From NCBI RefSeq assembly GCF_014695775.1, contig NZ_JACJOX010000036.1, forward strand, positions 119,951 through 183,950: a stretch of 64,000 nucleotides of DNA. The letters are read 5' to 3'. The position numbers were made by a program, and so were the translations under genes. This stretch comes from Leptolyngbya sp. FACHB-60. Lineage in GTDB: Bacteria; Cyanobacteriota; Cyanobacteriia; Phormidesmidales; Phormidesmidaceae. Under the pieces are notes generated by a model. It did no database searches. It was not told the DNA's origin and saw only the letters and a program-made list of their open reading frames with translations. The stretch's first letter is position 1; each line of letters starts with the position of its first letter. Below, one piece after another: positions 53,119 through 60,991 of this stretch.

Positions 53119-54054
53119 ATGCTGCCGCGACCTCTGATTATTGACTGCGATCCTGGGGTTGACGATGCGATCGCCCTGCTCCTTGCTTTCGCCTCCGCCG
53201 CTGAGTTCGATCTGTTGGGCATCACCACTGTGGCGGGCAACGTGCCGCTGGCGCTCACCCAGGCCAATGCTCGCCGCATCTGCCACCTGGCCCAGCGCAC
53301 CAATGTGCCGGTGTATGCGGGCTGCCCACGCCCCCTGCTGCGATCGCTCACCACCGCCGAAGACATCCACGGCGCAACCGGCTTGCAGGGAACCCAACTG
53401 CCTGAACCCGCGATGCCGCTGCAATCTCAACACGCCGTTGCGTTTCTGATTGAACAACTCACCACCACCTCGGTGCCGATTACCCTAGCTACCCTCGGCC
53501 CACTCACCAATCTAGCTGTAGCCCTGATCCAGTGTCCCGCGATCGCCCAGAACATTGACCAAGTGGTGATGATGGGTGGAGCCTTGGGATGCGGCAATAT
53601 TACCCCCGCTGCTGAGTTCAATATTTATGTAGATCCTCATGCCGCCAAGGTGGTAGTCGATGCGGGTTTGCCCCTGATCATGATCGGCCTGGATGTCACC
53701 CACCAGGTCGTCACCACCCCCGATCGCCTGGCAGCGCTTGAGGCTCTGGGCACCCCCGTGGGCAAAGCCGCTGCGGGCATGCTGCGCTACTACGGCCAGC
53801 TAGATTTGGAACGCCACGGGCTAGCTGCGCCACCCCTCCACGACCCCTGCGTGCTTGCCTATTTGCTGCGCCCCGACCTCTTTAGCGGTCGGCCCATGCA
53901 CCTGGCGATTGAAACTGAAGGCACCCTCTGCTTGGGGCGTACCGTGGCCAACGGCCACCCGACCCCTGCTGCCCCCGCTAACGCTACCGTGATCGAAACG
54001 GCCAATGCTGACGGTATCTATGCACTTTTGATAGAACGCCTTAGGAAACTATAG
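53119..54054 (+). CDS. Inosine-uridine preferring nucleoside hydrolase
   Basis: 311 residues; hydrolyses N-glycosidic bonds of nucleosides to base and ribose. Calcium-binding DCDPGVDDAIALLLAF at the N-terminus is diagnostic, with VAGNVPLALTQANA, VMMGGALGCGNITPAAEFNIYVDPHAA and the C-terminal HDPCVLAYLL supplying further active-site residues. Full length. The neighbour downstream starts 42 bp away on the same strand. Base preference cannot be told. Confidence 0.95.
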   Translation: MLPRPLIIDCDPGVDDAIALLLAFASAAEFDLLGITTVAGNVPLALTQANARRICHLAQRTNVPVYAGCPRPLLRSLTTAEDIHGATGLQGTQLPEPAMPLQSQHAVAFLIEQLTTTSVPITLATLGPLTNLAVALIQCPAIAQNIDQVVMMGGALGCGNITPAAEFNIYVDPHAAKVVVDAGLPLIMIGLDVTHQVVTTPDRLAALEALGTPVGKAAAGMLRYYGQLDLERHGLAAPPLHDPCVLAYLLRPDLFSGRPMHLAIETEGTLCLGRTVANGHPTPAAPANATVIETANADGIYALLIERLRKL

Positions 54055-54096
54055 TCGGGCACAAAACTCCCCCAGTGTGCTTGATAAGATAACCCT

Positions 54097-54684
54097 ATGG
54101 CCTACACCACCGAACAACTCCTGGACTTTCTCGATCAGGAACTTCGCGCCACCTGGAAGGGCGAGCGGGTGGTGCTGTCCTCCGCTGATCGCATTGACAA
54201 TCCGGTGCTCTCAAAGGCGATCGGGGCCGACAAGCTGAGCAAAGTGTTTGCTATTCAAGACTTTCGCGCCCAAATTCATGACTACCAGCACCAGCACGGG
54301 GTATCGGGGCTGGTGTGGCACACCTGCCGGTTTCAGGGCCGCAGCTTACACGTGCCCGAGCTGCATCCCCAGCTAATCGCTATCCCCGCCGATAAGCTGG
54401 CTCTGGTGGGGGCAAAGCCAGCCATAGTCGAGTTTTGGCGGCAATCCATCGCTAGCCTGCGCCTGTGGATGGCCGGAAATCAGCCTCAGCCCACCACCCC
54501 AGAGGCGGTGGAACAACTGATTGCCGCCAGCGAATGGGCCGAGCTATCCGCCACGCGAGATGAGCTGTATCTCAGCTTGTGCTGGGGCGACCCCAAAGAC
54601 TGCCATTGCGACTGGGCCAAGCCGGAATCTGGGTGCGATCGCATCATCGCCACCGCCGGAGAACCCAGCGGCATCAAGGTATGA
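54097..54684 (+). CDS. Conserved cyanobacterial hypothetical protein upstream of ccmK3
   Basis: 195 residues, soluble. The N-terminus MAYTTEQLLDFLDQELRATW and middle SLHVPELHPQLIAIPADKLA look like a conserved cyanobacterial family. The C-terminal part has a Cys/His cluster (LCWGDPKDCHCDWAKPESGC) that could bind metal. It ends 41 bp before the ccmK3-like gene and is probably cotranscribed with it. No function is assigned; an adapter or redox role near the carboxysome would be speculation. Confidence 0.72.
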   Translation: MAYTTEQLLDFLDQELRATWKGERVVLSSADRIDNPVLSKAIGADKLSKVFAIQDFRAQIHDYQHQHGVSGLVWHTCRFQGRSLHVPELHPQLIAIPADKLALVGAKPAIVEFWRQSIASLRLWMAGNQPQPTTPEAVEQLIAASEWAELSATRDELYLSLCWGDPKDCHCDWAKPESGCDRIIATAGEPSGIKV

Positions 54685-54725
54685 TTGAGAGCTAAGTAAC
54701 ACAGCTTTCCCCTAGGAGCACCCCC

Positions 54726-55037
54726 ATGGCCATTGCCGTCGGCGTCATCGAAACCCAAACCTTTCCCGCAGTGCTGGCCGCCGCCGATGCCATGGTCAAA
54801 GCGGCCAACGTCACCGTCTCGGTGCAAGATCGTTCCGAGAGTGGGCGGCAGTTCGTGGTAATTCGCGGTTTGGTGGCTGAGGTCAAGCGCGCCATGGAAG
54901 CCGGACTGGTCGCAGCCAAAGCCTGTCCCAACCTGGCCGAAGTCACCTCCCACGTGATTATCCCCAACCCCACCGACAATATCGACGCGATTTTGCCCAT
55001 CGGGTTTACGTCAGCCTCAGAACCGTTTCGGGTATAA
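54726..55037 (+). CDS. ccmK3: Carboxysome shell protein CcmK3-like (BMC-H)
   Basis: 103 residues, one BMC-H domain: IAVGVIETQTFPAVLAAADA, MVKAANVTVS, then QFVVIRGLVAEVKRAMEAG and HVIIPNPTDNIDAILP. The pore region differs from CcmK2/4 (no KIGS-like loop; SVQDRSESGRQ instead), typical of CcmK3, which forms mixed hexamers with CcmK4. Followed after ~120 bp by ccmK4-like, away from the main ccm operon, the usual satellite locus. Confidence 0.93.
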   Translation: MAIAVGVIETQTFPAVLAAADAMVKAANVTVSVQDRSESGRQFVVIRGLVAEVKRAMEAGLVAAKACPNLAEVTSHVIIPNPTDNIDAILPIGFTSASEPFRV

Positions 55038-55156
55038 GCTCCACTATTACAACCCCCCCACAGTCTTTAATAAATCGACACGGCGCGATCGCTACCACCG
55101 CCCCGTACAATGAAGGTTGAATTTTTTACCCACAAAACTTTCTCAGGAGTACAACC

Positions 55157-55504
55157 ATGCCACAGGCTGTCGGGTCGCTCGAAACCAGAGGGTTTCCCCC
55201 GGTGCTAGCCGCCGCCGATGCGATGGTTAAAGCCGGGCGCGTTACGCTCATTGGCTACATTCGCGCCGGTAGTGCTCGCTTCGCCATCAACATTCGTGGC
55301 GATGTCTCCGAAGTCAAAGCCGCCATGGCCGCTGGGGTAGAAGCCGCCGAAAAAACCCCCGGTGGCATTCTAGAGACCTGGGTGATCATCCCCCGCCCCC
55401 ACGAAAACGTGGTGGCCGTGCTGCCGATCGAATTTAACGAAGAGACTGAAATCTACCGTCAGGCCGTCGAGCAACCCATTTTGCCCGGCTCTACGGGTCG
55501 CTAG
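55157..55504 (+). CDS. ccmK4: Carboxysome shell protein CcmK4-like (BMC-H)
   Basis: 115 residues, BMC-H domain: QAVGSLETRGFPPVLAAADA, MVKAGRVTLIGYIRAGSARF with the hexamer pore near RAGSAR, then DVSEVKAAMAAGVEAAE and VIIPRPHENVVAVLP. A ~20-residue C-terminal tail (QAVEQPILPGSTGR) is typical of CcmK4. The CAGGAGT ribosome site precedes ATG 55157. Ends in a strong terminator. Acts in the carboxysome shell, tuning metabolite permeability; mixed hexamers with CcmK3 are known from other species. Confidence 0.94.
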   Translation: MPQAVGSLETRGFPPVLAAADAMVKAGRVTLIGYIRAGSARFAINIRGDVSEVKAAMAAGVEAAEKTPGGILETWVIIPRPHENVVAVLPIEFNEETEIYRQAVEQPILPGSTGR

Positions 55505-55574
55505 AGCTACTGGTTGACCGACTCTAAATGACGTCCTAGCTCATCTAGGAATTATCCCAAAACTACTGGCAAAA

Positions 55575-55620
55575 ATATGTCCGCTAAAGAAAGTTAAGTC
55601 CTTTAGCGGGCATATTTTTT
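55575..55620 (+). terminator. ccmK4 terminator
   Basis: 15-bp stem ATATGTCCGCTAAAG / CTTTAGCGGGCATAT (one G-U pair) with an 11-base loop, followed by six T residues. Confidence 0.93.
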
Positions 55621-55710
55621 CTAACCAAATTCTGCGCGAACCGACCGTGTTCTAATCAGATACTTTACCAACTCGGCTCTGACCGTCCGTAGGAGATTGT
55701 GATGTAAGAC

Positions 55711-55756
55711 AAGGTTACAAGGTTTAAGACACACAGTATGCCTTAAACCTTGTATC
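55711..55756. repeat. Hairpin repeat A, copy 3
   Basis: ACAAGGTTTAAG (55717-55728) pairs with CTTAAACCTTGT (55742-55753), a 12-bp perfect stem. Same CAAGG/CCTTG core as copies at 20241, 21844 and 60362. Confidence 0.7.
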
Positions 55757-55847
55757 TAAACTGTTCGCGTGGCTGTCAACTCTTGCTCAGTGAACTACTA
55801 GCTGGGCCAGCGCTATACGCTCAATAGGCCAGTGCCAGTAGAGACAA

Positions 55848-56060
55848 CTAGTCTTCCTTAGTCAACGCCTCTGGTTTATGGGAAGCTTGGCTACCTGTTT
55901 TTTCGCTCTCTACCAAATACTGAGGATTTTCCTTAGATGCAGCAACAGTGTGGCCTTTGATTTCGGTGCGAGAGGTTAGCTTTTCAACTATTGTACCCAC
56001 GGTTTTTCCTTGAGAGGTACTCCAGGAAACCTTGTCTCCTTTCTTGAAAGTTTGGGCCAT
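55848..56060 (-). CDS. DUF2945 / HVA1 family small protein
   Basis: 70 residues from ATG 56060. Tudor-like fold pattern: FKKGDKVSWSTSQGKTVGTI, HTVAASKENPQYLVESEKTG and an acidic end. Family members are small proteins often linked to stress; function is unclear. The open frame includes three more codons to 56069. The next minus-strand gene is DUF4383 upstream, ~200 bp away, with a nested hairpin between. Confidence 0.85.
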   Translation of the reverse strand: MAQTFKKGDKVSWSTSQGKTVGTIVEKLTSRTEIKGHTVAASKENPQYLVESEKTGSQASHKPEALTKED

Positions 56061-56167
56061 GACGATCACTTGAACTCATCTATCAATCAACAGTTAGTCA
56101 ATACTGCCGACGTAATCGGCGGTAAACCACCCTGATTTTAATTAACGCTGAAACTTAAATAGAACCT

Positions 56168-56233
56168 AACCTGCTTGAGATTTAGGTTGTTGGAAGATAT
56201 TTTTACTTCCAACGCATCTAGCTCAAGCAGGTT
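56168..56233 (-). terminator. Nested two-stem hairpin after the DUF4383 gene
   Basis: Outer 12-bp stem AACCTGCTTGAG / CTCAAGCAGGTT encloses an inner 8-bp stem GTTGGAAG / CTTCCAAC. It is 34 bp beyond the DUF4383 stop. It could be a terminator, though its two-level form is unusual and no long T-run follows. Confidence 0.5.
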
Positions 56234-56266
56234 GGCACTATCTACTGGTTAAACGTTAGCAAAAAG

Positions 56267-56740
56267 CTAGAGAATTTCGCCAGAAACGGCGTCTTCCTTG
56301 AGCTCTTTCTTGAACAGCTTTAGCAGGGAGGGGGTAGCAAAGAAGCCAAAATAAATACCCAGTGCGCCTGTTAGCCCGTGCAGAAAGACGTCGGCTCCAT
56401 AGAGCGGAAAAAGGCCGAAGAAAGTATTGGCAACCGGTACTAAACCTAGAACAGCCAGAGTAGTGTAATAGATACCCAACTGCCCAGAGTATAGGCGAGA
56501 GCTATCTAACGCAATAGAAGCAACGACTCCCAACAGACCTGTAACAAGGTGAATAATATTGTGAGGCGTATTGACTGGAAATAGACCCATCAAATAGCCG
56601 AACCCAGAAACAACGCCCAGCTTCTCGATCGAAGGGGGCATACCACCAGACTGGGAAACTAGGGCAGGAATGAAGCCTAGAACACCGATGGCGAGATAAA
56701 ATATGCCGATGATTAATGCAAATCTTTGTGCAGCTTTCAT
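56267..56740 (-). CDS. DUF4383 domain-containing membrane protein
   Basis: 157 residues with four membrane helices: FALIIGIFYLAIGVLGFIPA, NIIHLVTGLLGVVASIA, LGIYYTTLAVLGLVPVA and LHGLTGALGIYFGFF. The pattern GLFPVNTPHNIIHLVTGLLG is diagnostic of DUF4383. Function unknown; often found with other small stress proteins in bacteria. ATG 56740 matches the family. Clustered with DUF2945 and a small secreted protein on the same strand. Confidence 0.88.
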   Translation of the reverse strand: MKAAQRFALIIGIFYLAIGVLGFIPALVSQSGGMPPSIEKLGVVSGFGYLMGLFPVNTPHNIIHLVTGLLGVVASIALDSSRLYSGQLGIYYTTLAVLGLVPVANTFFGLFPLYGADVFLHGLTGALGIYFGFFATPSLLKLFKKELKEDAVSGEIL

Positions 56741-57226
56741 GATAACTCTAAGGTAAACGTCAGATAACGGTTTTGGGTAAGCTCGCAGCAGCTTGTAAAG
56801 CTCTTTACTACCTACTAGAAGAGGTGAACCCGCAACAATTAACTAGACTCTAAAGAGTTTGGTGAATTTGAGCCTCTCCAAAGAGAGATAGTTATTGATA
56901 AGTCATTGGATAGAGTGAAGCTTTCAATAACGGCTAACGTTTCATCTGAAGCGTTTTTAGAGAATTTTTCTACTGATGCAAATAAGAAGATGCTGGTGTA
57001 GAGGGAAAATTAGCTGGTTTTGAAAGACTGGCGATCGCATCTAACCACTCCGCACCTACTCGACTCTCATAGAAAGAAGCAGTACAAATGCTCTTAATTC
57101 ATCGCAGAGCCAACGCTCCTCAAACCTCACCAACTTTATAATTCACTACTTCTAAATAAATCTGGAAAAACAAAAATTGCTCCAATTCTGTGGTTTTAAG
57201 GCATGTAAAAATTCGTCTTAATACAT
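56741..57226. other. Intergenic region, no gene seen
   Basis: Nearly 500 bp, AT-richer than the surroundings, between the DUF4383 gene start and the hairpin after the next minus-strand gene. It presumably carries the DUF4383 promoter. No further structure was recognised. Confidence 0.35.
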
Positions 57227-57266
57227 TCACTGTGCTCCGCTAAGAAATCTCAACGGAGCACAGTGA
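57227..57266 (-). terminator. Terminator-like hairpin after the 119-aa secreted protein gene
   Basis: 13-bp perfect stem TCACTGTGCTCCG / CGGAGCACAGTGA with a 14-base loop, 36 bp beyond the stop at 57303 on the minus strand. Confidence 0.65.
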
Positions 57267-57302
57267 TTGACCTAAAACTAGAGTGATTAATATGGCTAAC
57301 GA

Positions 57303-57662
57303 TTAGTCGTCGTTAGGCAACTCCCCATTGCCTACTCCAGGAGTCAGAGTTCTGGCGTTTTGGGGGTAAATTTCAGCCATATTTTTAACCGCGTCAGCCG
57401 ACTCTTCGGCGATGCGCTTGAGTTTTTTGCCAGGTTGGCCTTCTAGCGACTCGTTCTCGGCTTCCCATTGACCCATAGTGCGAGGGCGACCAACGTCTTG
57501 CGTAGGTGGCAGTTCATTAGAATAAGCGCGATTGGTAGCATTTTGCTCAGCTTTGACGCCGTTGGCGGTCAGCAGAATGACAATAGCGGAGCAAGCAACC
57601 GCAAACTGTTTCCAGTAAATGCGGCTCAGCATTTCTTTTAAAGTTCCAAAAATATTTTTCAT
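57303..57662 (-). CDS. Small secreted or membrane-anchored hypothetical protein
   Basis: 119 residues from ATG 57662 (a GTG one codon upstream is possible). An N-terminal hydrophobic stretch (FAVACSAIVILLTANGVKA) looks like a cleavable signal or anchor, followed by a polar ~75-residue domain (GQWEAENESLEGQPGKKLKR, AEESADAVKNMAEIYP). Similar short proteins occur in cyanobacteria near stress genes, but I do not recognise a family with certainty. On the same strand as DUF4383 and DUF2945, each with its own hairpin. Confidence 0.7.
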   Translation of the reverse strand: MKNIFGTLKEMLSRIYWKQFAVACSAIVILLTANGVKAEQNATNRAYSNELPPTQDVGRPRTMGQWEAENESLEGQPGKKLKRIAEESADAVKNMAEIYPQNARTLTPGVGNGELPNDD

Positions 57663-57930
57663 CACAAATTACCTAATATTTACTCAAGACTGCGAGTCAG
57701 CTAGCGACCTGCTTGCTGAACCTCTAGTGATACGTTAGGTAACTCTCTGAAGAAGCTTATCGCTCGAAGGGCATATCTTCATCCGCTTTGAACATTGTTG
57801 AATCTTATAGCTCGCCGCATACCCCAACCGAAGTATTTCTCTCAAAGGGATGAGACTAAAACCTCATCATGACAGGGGGAGAACCGTGGGAGTCGGTTTT
57901 AAGGTGCTGACGTAACCACTAGGGAGAACT

Positions 57931-58521
57931 ATGCCCAAACTAAATGACTCTGTTGCCAATGCGACCCATGGCGATACGCTAGAAACACTGCTCAATCACC
58001 TATTTGAGGTACCGCCCCATAGCCAACATGCAACGCAAGTAATGGATGATATTTTGGCCAAGCTAGGGCAGCAGCTGCAGTGCGATCGCGTCTTTTTGTA
58101 CCTGCGCTCTCCCGATGCTCAAATAGGACGAGTGCCCTTTTGCTGGAGAGAGCGGTCATCGGTACCTATCATCTATGACCCTGCGTGGAAACCGGAAGAT
58201 CCGGCTTTGGCAAAGGATGACCCCATGTTTGCGGCTGCTCTCAAGGCTCAGCCCAGTATTTTTGTGGAGGACGTGGAAACGGCTGGTCCAGAGGTGTTGA
58301 ATCGACAGTTTGAGCGCCAAACTTTTGGGCATCGAGCCTTGATTCACGCCCATTTGTGTTCTGAGCAAACCCTGTGGGGCATTTTGCAGGCTTGTGTTTT
58401 CGAAAAGCCCCGCGCGTGGAGTCAGAGCGATCGCCAACTCACTAAGCAAGCCGTTACCCAGCTCATGCCCTTCGCCATAAGCTACGTGAGATCTGAGCCA
58501 GAGTTGGCAACAAGTAGGTAG
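57931..58521 (+). CDS. GAF domain-containing protein
   Basis: 196 residues; a stand-alone GAF domain of ~150 residues (LGQQLQCDRVFLYLRSPDAQ, ALIHAHLCSEQTLWGILQAC, WSQSDRQLTKQAVTQL). No kinase or other output domain. No DXCF or CBCR-type chromophore cysteine signature is evident, so phycobilin binding is not predicted. Likely a small-molecule or partner-binding regulator. A hairpin separates it from convergent leuA. Confidence 0.88.
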   Translation: MPKLNDSVANATHGDTLETLLNHLFEVPPHSQHATQVMDDILAKLGQQLQCDRVFLYLRSPDAQIGRVPFCWRERSSVPIIYDPAWKPEDPALAKDDPMFAAALKAQPSIFVEDVETAGPEVLNRQFERQTFGHRALIHAHLCSEQTLWGILQACVFEKPRAWSQSDRQLTKQAVTQLMPFAISYVRSEPELATSR

Positions 58522-58528
58522 CAAAAAT

Positions 58529-58576
58529 CTACGGGTGAATACAGCTCGACCGTTGGCAGCCGGCATTCACCCGTAG
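58529..58576. terminator. Bidirectional hairpin between GAF gene and leuA
   Basis: 12-bp perfect stem CTACGGGTGAAT / ATTCACCCGTAG around a 24-base loop, between two convergent stops. On the minus strand it is followed by AGATTTTTGC, a good T-run for leuA. Confidence 0.82.
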
Positions 58577-58585
58577 AAGCGCTGT

Positions 58586-60286
58586 TTAGGAAACAGTCTG
58601 CGGTAAGGACAAAACCGTTTGTCTCTGGCTAGGGGTTAAGGTCGCCAGCCCCCGGTTAGCGGCGCTCAAGACCGCCAACAGCGAAGCCGTGACAATACTG
58701 CTGTGAATGCCCACCCCGTGAATGGTTCCCTCCAGCCAATCGGCGGCGATCTCGATCAGCGCGATCGCATCGGCATCGCTGCCATGCCCAATAGCCCGCT
58801 CTTCATAGCTGTGCATCCGAATTCCTAGATTTAGCGCATCTACAAAGGCGTCGATGGGGCCGTTGCCCTGGCCTGCTTGGGTGAGCACTACGTCGCCGCA
58901 TTCCAAGGTTGTGGAAATGGTCGATGGCGTCTCGCTATCCTGCCAGTGGTGGCTGACGTATTTAAACGGCAGGTTGGTCCGCAGATACTCCTGCTCAAAG
59001 AGATCCCACAGCATGGGCGCGGTCATTTCTTTGCCGGTGGCATCCATGGCGCGCTGCACTATCTGGCTAAACTCAATCTGCAAGCGGCGGGGCAGGCTGA
59101 GTTTGTAGTCGCGCTCCAGCAAAAAGGCAATGCCTCCCTTGCCCGACTGGCTATTCACTCGCACCACCGACTCGTAGGAGCGGCCCAGGTCAGCAGGGTC
59201 GAGGGGCAGGTAGGGCATGTCCCACAGATCCTCTGGGTTGCGGGCCGCAAAGCCTTTGCGAATCGCATCTTGGTGCGAGCCCGAAAATGCGGTGAACACC
59301 AGGTCGCCCACGTAGGGATGGCGGGGGTGAATGGGCAGCTGAGTGCAGTCTTCGACAATGCGAGCCACCTCGTTAATGCGCGAGAAATCTAGCCCCGGAT
59401 GAATGCCCTGGGTGTAGAGGTTTAGCGCCAGGGTGACGATATCGACATTGCCGGTGCGCTCGCCGTTGCCAAACAGGCAGCCCTCGACCCGATCAGCTCC
59501 GGCCATTTGACCCAGCTCGGCCGCGGCGATCGCACAGCCCCGGTCGTTGTGGTTGTGCACACTTAAATCGACGCTATCGCGGTAGGCCAAATGGCGGTGC
59601 ATCCACTCCACCTGGTCAGCAAAGACGTTGGGGGTGGCGCTTTCTACCGTAGCGGGCAGGTTGATGATCGCTTTGCGATCGGGCGTCGGCTGCCAGACTT
59701 CCAACACCGCATTGCAGATATCCCGCGCAAACTCTAGCTCAGTTTGCGAAAACACCTCCGGCGAATATTCAAAGCGCCACTGGGTTTCGGACCGCTCCGT
59801 CGCCAAATCACGGATTAGGGTTGCGGCGTTTACTGCCAATGCGATCGTTGCAGCTGAGTCGTTGCGAAACACCACCCGCTGGAAGACTGGAGCCGTAGCG
59901 TTGTAGACGTGGACGATCGCCCGCTTAGCTCCCTCAAGGGAATCAAATGTGCGACGAATCAAGTCTTCCCGCGCCTGGGTCAGCACTTGAATTTCCACAT
60001 CGTCGGGCACGCGGTTTTCTTCAATCAGGCGGCGCACAAAGTTAAAGTCGGTCTCTGAAGCCGAGGGAAAGGCCACCTCAATTTCCTTAAAGCCGATCGC
60101 CACTAGCAGCTCAAACATACGCAGCTTTTGCTCGACCGACATCGGCTCAATGAGCGCCTGGTTGCCGTCGCGCAGGTCGGTGCTAAGCCAAATGGGGGGC
60201 TTGGTAATTACATGGTTGGGCCAGGTGCGATCGGGCAATGCGATCGGCGCAAAGGGGCGATACTTTTCGGCGGGGTTGGTCAACAT
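58586..60286 (-). CDS. leuA: 2-isopropylmalate synthase, long (type II) form
   Basis: 566 residues; condenses acetyl-CoA with 2-oxoisovalerate, the first step of leucine synthesis. [20 protein letters not shown] with catalytic Arg/Asp, the HNHNDRG metal histidines, [20 protein letters not shown] and [20 protein letters not shown] are intact. A C-terminal ~120-residue regulatory domain for leucine feedback is present ([20 protein letters not shown]). The N-terminus [16 protein letters not shown] is typical of the long actinobacterial/yeast-like form rather than the common cyanobacterial LeuA, so a second LeuA elsewhere is possible. Confidence 0.94.
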   Translation of the reverse strand: MLTNPAEKYRPFAPIALPDRTWPNHVITKPPIWLSTDLRDGNQALIEPMSVEQKLRMFELLVAIGFKEIEVAFPSASETDFNFVRRLIEENRVPDDVEIQVLTQAREDLIRRTFDSLEGAKRAIVHVYNATAPVFQRVVFRNDSAATIALAVNAATLIRDLATERSETQWRFEYSPEVFSQTELEFARDICNAVLEVWQPTPDRKAIINLPATVESATPNVFADQVEWMHRHLAYRDSVDLSVHNHNDRGCAIAAAELGQMAGADRVEGCLFGNGERTGNVDIVTLALNLYTQGIHPGLDFSRINEVARIVEDCTQLPIHPRHPYVGDLVFTAFSGSHQDAIRKGFAARNPEDLWDMPYLPLDPADLGRSYESVVRVNSQSGKGGIAFLLERDYKLSLPRRLQIEFSQIVQRAMDATGKEMTAPMLWDLFEQEYLRTNLPFKYVSHHWQDSETPSTISTTLECGDVVLTQAGQGNGPIDAFVDALNLGIRMHSYEERAIGHGSDADAIALIEIAADWLEGTIHGVGIHSSIVTASLLAVLSAANRGLATLTPSQRQTVLSLPQTVS

Positions 60287-60361
60287 GGGTTTGTCTCTAA
60301 GATTTCAGCAGTAAAAAGCTTGTCGAGTCATCGCACTATGGCAACGGCGAGAAGAAGGTTT

Positions 60362-60415
60362 TAGGTGCAAGATATAGGGTTGAAGGCGGCCGTAAACCCT
60401 ATACCTTGCACCTTG
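60362..60415. repeat. Hairpin repeat A, copy 4
   Basis: AGGTGCAAGATATAGGGTT pairs with AACCCTATACCTTGCACCT with one mismatch, a 19-bp arm. It shares the GGTGCAAGG/CCTTGCACC core with copies 1-3 and GGCGGC in the loop with copy 1. Located 75 bp upstream of leuA. Confidence 0.75.
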
Positions 60416-60827
60416 ATCGAGCCGGATAACAGCGCCCCAACTTCCCAGCAGTAGTCAGGTCTAGGGAAAACCTGTGACCTGGGGAGTCGAGCTATTCAGG
60501 GCATTTTGCCTTTGTTTTAAAAATTAGTTGCGCCCAAGGCGCAGCAGCAGTCCCAGTAGCAGGCTGAAGAGAGGGGCGAGGGATAGCTGCAAAGAAGACA
60601 TTAACGAGCTACGGCGCAAGATTGCACAACACCCGCATAGTAACCGCGCCGCAAAGCAGCGTCAAGGGCTGGGGCGTTGCGATCGCGAGAGTGGATCGCT
60701 CCGTCGGCGAGGCTCGATCTAGACAGGATGGATGAAGGGCGCGATCGCAGCACTAGCGGGCATTAACCAGAGGTTAATTTAACTCAACCCAGTTCATAGC
60801 GCGCGCACCACTTATTAGTGACAATAA
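60416..60827. other. leuA/antiporter divergent region, no gene seen
   Basis: Contains the leuA promoter side and a HIP1-rich segment (GCGATCGCGAGAGTGGATCG near 60678). A partial resemblance to repeat B occurs at 60690-60720. No protein gene was found. Confidence 0.35.
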
Positions 60828-60955
60828 GATTGGGGATCTCGCCCCTTTCGATTGGCTGAGCGGTTAGCCAGGGCAACATCTAGCCCTCGTTCACCCAAGC
60901 TGCTGTTTTTGGCTGTTATCAGCCCCCTGCATCCACTGGTGCAGGGGGCTTTGTA
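60828..60955 (+). ncRNA. Candidate structured leader or small RNA upstream of the antiporter
   Basis: Consecutive small stems GGGGATCTCGCCCC, GGCT-gagcggtt-AGCC and GGGC-aacatcta-GCCC are followed by a strong hairpin AGCCCCCTGCA / TGCAGGGGGCT (60921-60950) and TTTG. A TAAGAT that could be a -10 lies at 60823. The whole ends ~37 bp before the antiporter ATG. It looks like a terminator-controlled leader or an independent sRNA. No known riboswitch consensus was matched. Confidence 0.4.
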
Positions 60956-60991
60956 AACGCTCTAATTCTTAATGCCTTATCGTAATCCTGT

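Noticed and set aside
60860..60955. c-di-AMP (ydaO) or glutamine riboswitch upstream of the antiporter
   Set aside because: A CGTTCACCC string is present but GGACGGAAGTAGG and GAACGCGCC are absent, and the ydaO conserved blocks were not found.
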